A stretch of 52,883 bases of DNA from PCC-6802 sp031388585 (GTDB taxonomy: Bacteria > Cyanobacteriota > Cyanobacteriia > Pseudanabaenales > Pseudanabaenaceae). This document shows positions 50,795 through 52,883 of the stretch, piece after piece. The position numbers and the translations under genes were made by a program. Below the pieces are notes generated by a model that did no database searches, was not told the origin of the DNA, and worked only from the letters and a program-made list of their open reading frames with translations. The DNA lies in the NCBI GenBank assembly GCA_031388585.1, contig JANMRU010000390.1:1-52883 (forward strand), in the 5' to 3' direction. Numbering within the stretch: position 1 is the stretch's first letter; every line of letters begins with the position of its first letter.

Positions 50795-52180
50795 ATGAAA
50801 GTTTGCGTAATTGGCACTGGATATGTTGGATTAGTCACTGGAGTATGTCTTGCCTCCGCTGGTCATGATGTAATTTGTGTTGACAATAACGAAGAGAAAG
50901 TAAAACTAATGATGTCGGGGCAGTCACCCATCCACGAGCCAGGACTGCCAGAGATCATGCAACAGGCGATCGCCCAAGGCAATATCAAATTCACCACAGA
51001 TATGGCGGAGGGGGTCGAACACGGCGATGTGCTATTTATCGCTGTCGGTACACCATCATTACCTGATGGGCAGAGCGATACGCGTTATGTGGAAGCTGTA
51101 GCGCGTGGGATTGGCGCTAATCTCAAGCATGGTTACAAAGTAATCGTGAATAAGTCCACAGTGCCTATTGGTTCTGGGGACTGGGTAAGGATGTTGGTCT
51201 TAGATGGCATGGCTGAGCATGGCAATACCAAACAAGCCGAATTTGATATTGTCAGCAATCCCGAATTCCTACGTGAAGGTAATGCGATCTACGACACCTT
51301 CAATCCCGATCGCATAGTTTTGGGTAGTAATAGCGATCGCGCCCTTAACATTATGCGAGAACTTTACGTTGATATCATTAATCGCAAGTTTGCCACTGAT
51401 AGCTCAACTAGTCATGCTAGCAGCGCACCTATTAGTCATGCTAGCAGCGGCCCTGTACCCATGGTGGTTACTGACTTGAACTCGGCGGAAATGATTAAGT
51501 ATGCCGCCAATGCCTTTTTAGCTGTCAAGATCAGCTTTATTAATGAAGTTGCGAATGTCTGCGATCGCGTAGGAGCAGATATTATAGAGGTCAGTCGCGG
51601 TATTGGTTTAGACTCACGCATCGGCGCAAAATTCCTGCAAGCGGGAATTGGCTGGGGTGGCTCCTGCTTTGGCAAAGATGTATCGGCACTGATTCACACT
51701 GCCAGCGACTACGGCTACACCGCTGAGCTACTCAAATCCTGCGTGCAAGTCAACCAAAACCAGCGATCGCTAGTGGTTGAAAAACTCCAACAGGTCCTGA
51801 AAATCCTTAAAGGTAAAACCATTGGTTTGTTGGGCTTAGCATTTAAACCAGATACCGATGATATGCGAGATGCCCCCGCTTTAACTTTAATCGAGCAACT
51901 CAGTCGCCTCGGCGCTAAAGTGAAAGCCTACGACCCAATCGTTTCGCAGTCTGGTATTCGCGATGCGCTCTCTAATGTAATTGTGGAAACCGATGCCGAA
52001 CGTCTAGCCGACGGTTGCGATGCCCTGGTACTGGTCACTGATTGGGCACAATTTCGGGAACTGGATTACGCCAAAATGGCTAAACTCATGACTAATGCCG
52101 TGATGGTAGATGCTCGTAATTTTTGCGATCGCACTGCGATCGAAGCCGCAGGCTTCAAGTATGTCGGCATGGGTCGTTAA
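50795..52180 (+). CDS. ugd: UDP-glucose 6-dehydrogenase
   Basis: 461 aa. NAD motif VIGTGYVGLVTGVCLASAGH; middle domain with NPEFLREGNAIYDTF and the catalytic Cys in GWGGSCFGKDVSAL; C-terminal UDP-binding domain GLLGLAFKPDTDDMRDAP. It oxidises UDP-glucose twice to UDP-glucuronate, the substrate of the UXS enzyme upstream. Odd feature: residues about 203-220 contain two copies of an 8-residue Ser/Ala-rich unit (SHASSAP, SHASSGP) just before the TDLNSAEMIKY block, encoded by a 24-bp tandem repeat at 51409-51449. Start ATG at 50795. Confidence 0.95.
   Translation: MKVCVIGTGYVGLVTGVCLASAGHDVICVDNNEEKVKLMMSGQSPIHEPGLPEIMQQAIAQGNIKFTTDMAEGVEHGDVLFIAVGTPSLPDGQSDTRYVEAVARGIGANLKHGYKVIVNKSTVPIGSGDWVRMLVLDGMAEHGNTKQAEFDIVSNPEFLREGNAIYDTFNPDRIVLGSNSDRALNIMRELYVDIINRKFATDSSTSHASSAPISHASSGPVPMVVTDLNSAEMIKYAANAFLAVKISFINEVANVCDRVGADIIEVSRGIGLDSRIGAKFLQAGIGWGGSCFGKDVSALIHTASDYGYTAELLKSCVQVNQNQRSLVVEKLQQVLKILKGKTIGLLGLAFKPDTDDMRDAPALTLIEQLSRLGAKVKAYDPIVSQSGIRDALSNVIVETDAERLADGCDALVLVTDWAQFRELDYAKMAKLMTNAVMVDARNFCDRTAIEAAGFKYVGMGR
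51409..51449. repeat. In-frame 24-bp tandem repeat in ugd
   Basis: TAGTCATGCTAGCAGCG occurs at 51409-51425 and 51433-51449 (24-bp period, 8 codons) inside the dehydrogenase gene, between the nucleotide-binding and middle domains. Confidence 0.85.
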
Positions 52181-52198
52181 TCAATAAGCAAGTAAAAG

Positions 52199-52846
52199 AT
52201 GGTCGTGCTGGTTCGAGTTAACCAAATTGAGGTACTGCCTGGGCAACGGGCAGTACTGCACGATATTGTCTGGTCAAAATTTGAAGAAATCATGCAGGAA
52301 CTAGGCGAGCACCGCGCCACGCGCATTGCCTATTTCAATGAAACATTAGAAATTCGGATGCCATTACCAGAACATGAACGCGCTAAGGTGATGATTGGCG
52401 ATCTGCTCAAAATCTTGCTTGATGAGTTAGCTCAGGAGTGGGAATCACTCGGTTCTTCCACTTTCAAGAAACAAATTATGAAGGCAGGTATTGAACCAGA
52501 TGATTGCTTTTACATCAAAAACTACGCTGCGATGATTGGAAAGAAACGGTTAGATATGACAGTCGATCCGCCCCCCGATCTGGCTATTGAAGTCGATCTA
52601 ACTTCAGATACACAAGTAAGCGCCTATGAAGCACTAGGCGTTGCTGAGATTTGGCGCTACAAGGATGGCAGACTAGACATCAGCGTTCTACAGGCAGGCA
52701 GTTACGTAGAATCACCCTATAGCCTTCAGTTTCCTAACATACCCGTTATTGAAGGCATAACAAAATGTTTGGAGCGCGGGGCTGAAATACCAATGAGTGC
52801 AGTAAGAAGGGAATTTCAGCACTGGGTACGCGAGCAAATGCGCTAA
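52199..52846 (+). CDS. Uma2 family protein (DUF820), second copy
   Basis: 215 aa. Same core as the protein at 17268: IMQELGEHRATRIAYFNETLEIRMPLPEHER, IEPDDCFYIKN, and PPPDLAIEVDLTSDTQVSAYEAL. The catalytic-type Asp, Glu and Lys positions are retained (D-x-A-I-E). The start is ATG at 52199 after a stretch AAGCAAGTAAAAG. It follows ugd by 18 bp on the same strand; cotranscription is possible but no functional link is known. Activity as a nuclease is only predicted. Confidence 0.9.
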   Translation: MVVLVRVNQIEVLPGQRAVLHDIVWSKFEEIMQELGEHRATRIAYFNETLEIRMPLPEHERAKVMIGDLLKILLDELAQEWESLGSSTFKKQIMKAGIEPDDCFYIKNYAAMIGKKRLDMTVDPPPDLAIEVDLTSDTQVSAYEALGVAEIWRYKDGRLDISVLQAGSYVESPYSLQFPNIPVIEGITKCLERGAEIPMSAVRREFQHWVREQMR

Positions 52847-52883
52847 AAATTACCAAACACGGGAATCGCGGCACCGCGCACAT

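Noticed and set aside
1..52883. GCGATCGC octamers as regulatory sites
   Set aside because: They occur throughout genes and spacers alike, as expected for genome-wide HIP1; only the deletion junction at 11500 is used as evidence.
1..52883. CRISPR arrays, tRNA or rRNA genes
   Set aside because: No regularly spaced repeats and no tRNA-like TTCGANTC arm with acceptor stem were seen.

Overview
The window is a piece of a cyanobacterial chromosome. The sequence is studded with the octamer GCGATCGC (the HIP1 repeat typical of cyanobacteria). The gene content also fits: a GUN4-domain protein kinase, a phycobilisome-like protein, a CYP38/TLP40-like lumenal cyclophilin, DUF1830, Uma2 and DUF29 genes, and a phosphate transporter preceded by a cyanobacterial-type Pho box. 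I see no phage or plasmid backbone, no CRISPR array and no rRNA or tRNA gene. Several small palindromic or MITE-like repeats and some gene fragments are present. A Pseudanabaena-like filamentous lineage is my guess, not shown by the sequence.

Layout. 1-2.8 kb: the end of a glycosyltransferase, moaA, and an isochorismatase-like protein lacking its catalytic Cys. 3-10.7 kb: a one-direction array of small stress or detoxification-type genes (four YCII/DGPF proteins, six VOC/glyoxalase-fold proteins, GST, GFA, DUF1428, DUF1579) with broken extra copies. Three of these genes are preceded by the same promoter-like pair, CTGTCGA-N17-CGACTA, which fits the ECF42 sigma-factor class. 10.9-11.9 kb: a toxin-antitoxin pair and an internally deleted copy of an ECF42-type sigma factor; the intact paralogue lies at 37.9-39.2 kb. 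12.3-31 kb: mostly housekeeping genes (ftsH, GUN4 kinase, pstSCAB, accD, cobL, cobK, dnaK, grpE, uvrB). 31-42.6 kb: retropepsin-like protease, a small ribbon-helix-helix protein, cysteine hydrolase, rimO, cyclophilin, phoH, a MazF-like toxin, the ECF42 sigma factor, dacB, a histone-deacetylase-like enzyme, and DUF1830.

43.1-47.9 kb holds the most unusual block: six same-strand genes. They encode a degenerate response-regulator protein, a degenerate receiver fused to a [2Fe-2S] ferredoxin, a V4R protein, a basic protein carrying an unnamed repeat, a stand-alone phycobilisome-fold protein that keeps the bilin-type Cys-x-Arg-Asp motif, and a second V4R protein. From memory it resembles the Synechocystis slr0144-slr0152 (Pap) operon implicated in photosystem II assembly. 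The receiver-like modules, the repeat protein and the bilin motif are features I cannot tie to described functions. 48-52.9 kb: a lipoprotein, a HAD hydrolase, and a UDP-glucuronate decarboxylase plus UDP-glucose dehydrogenase pair for UDP-xylose-type sugar supply (which could feed glycosyltransferases like the one at the left edge), then a Uma2 protein.

How parts fit: the intact ECF42 sigma factor probably drives the YCII/VOC array through the three conserved promoters. The array has grown by duplication and is decaying in places, with a truncated sigma gene beside it. The 43-48 kb cluster probably acts at the thylakoid membrane in pigment-protein assembly or protection. Both statements are inference.
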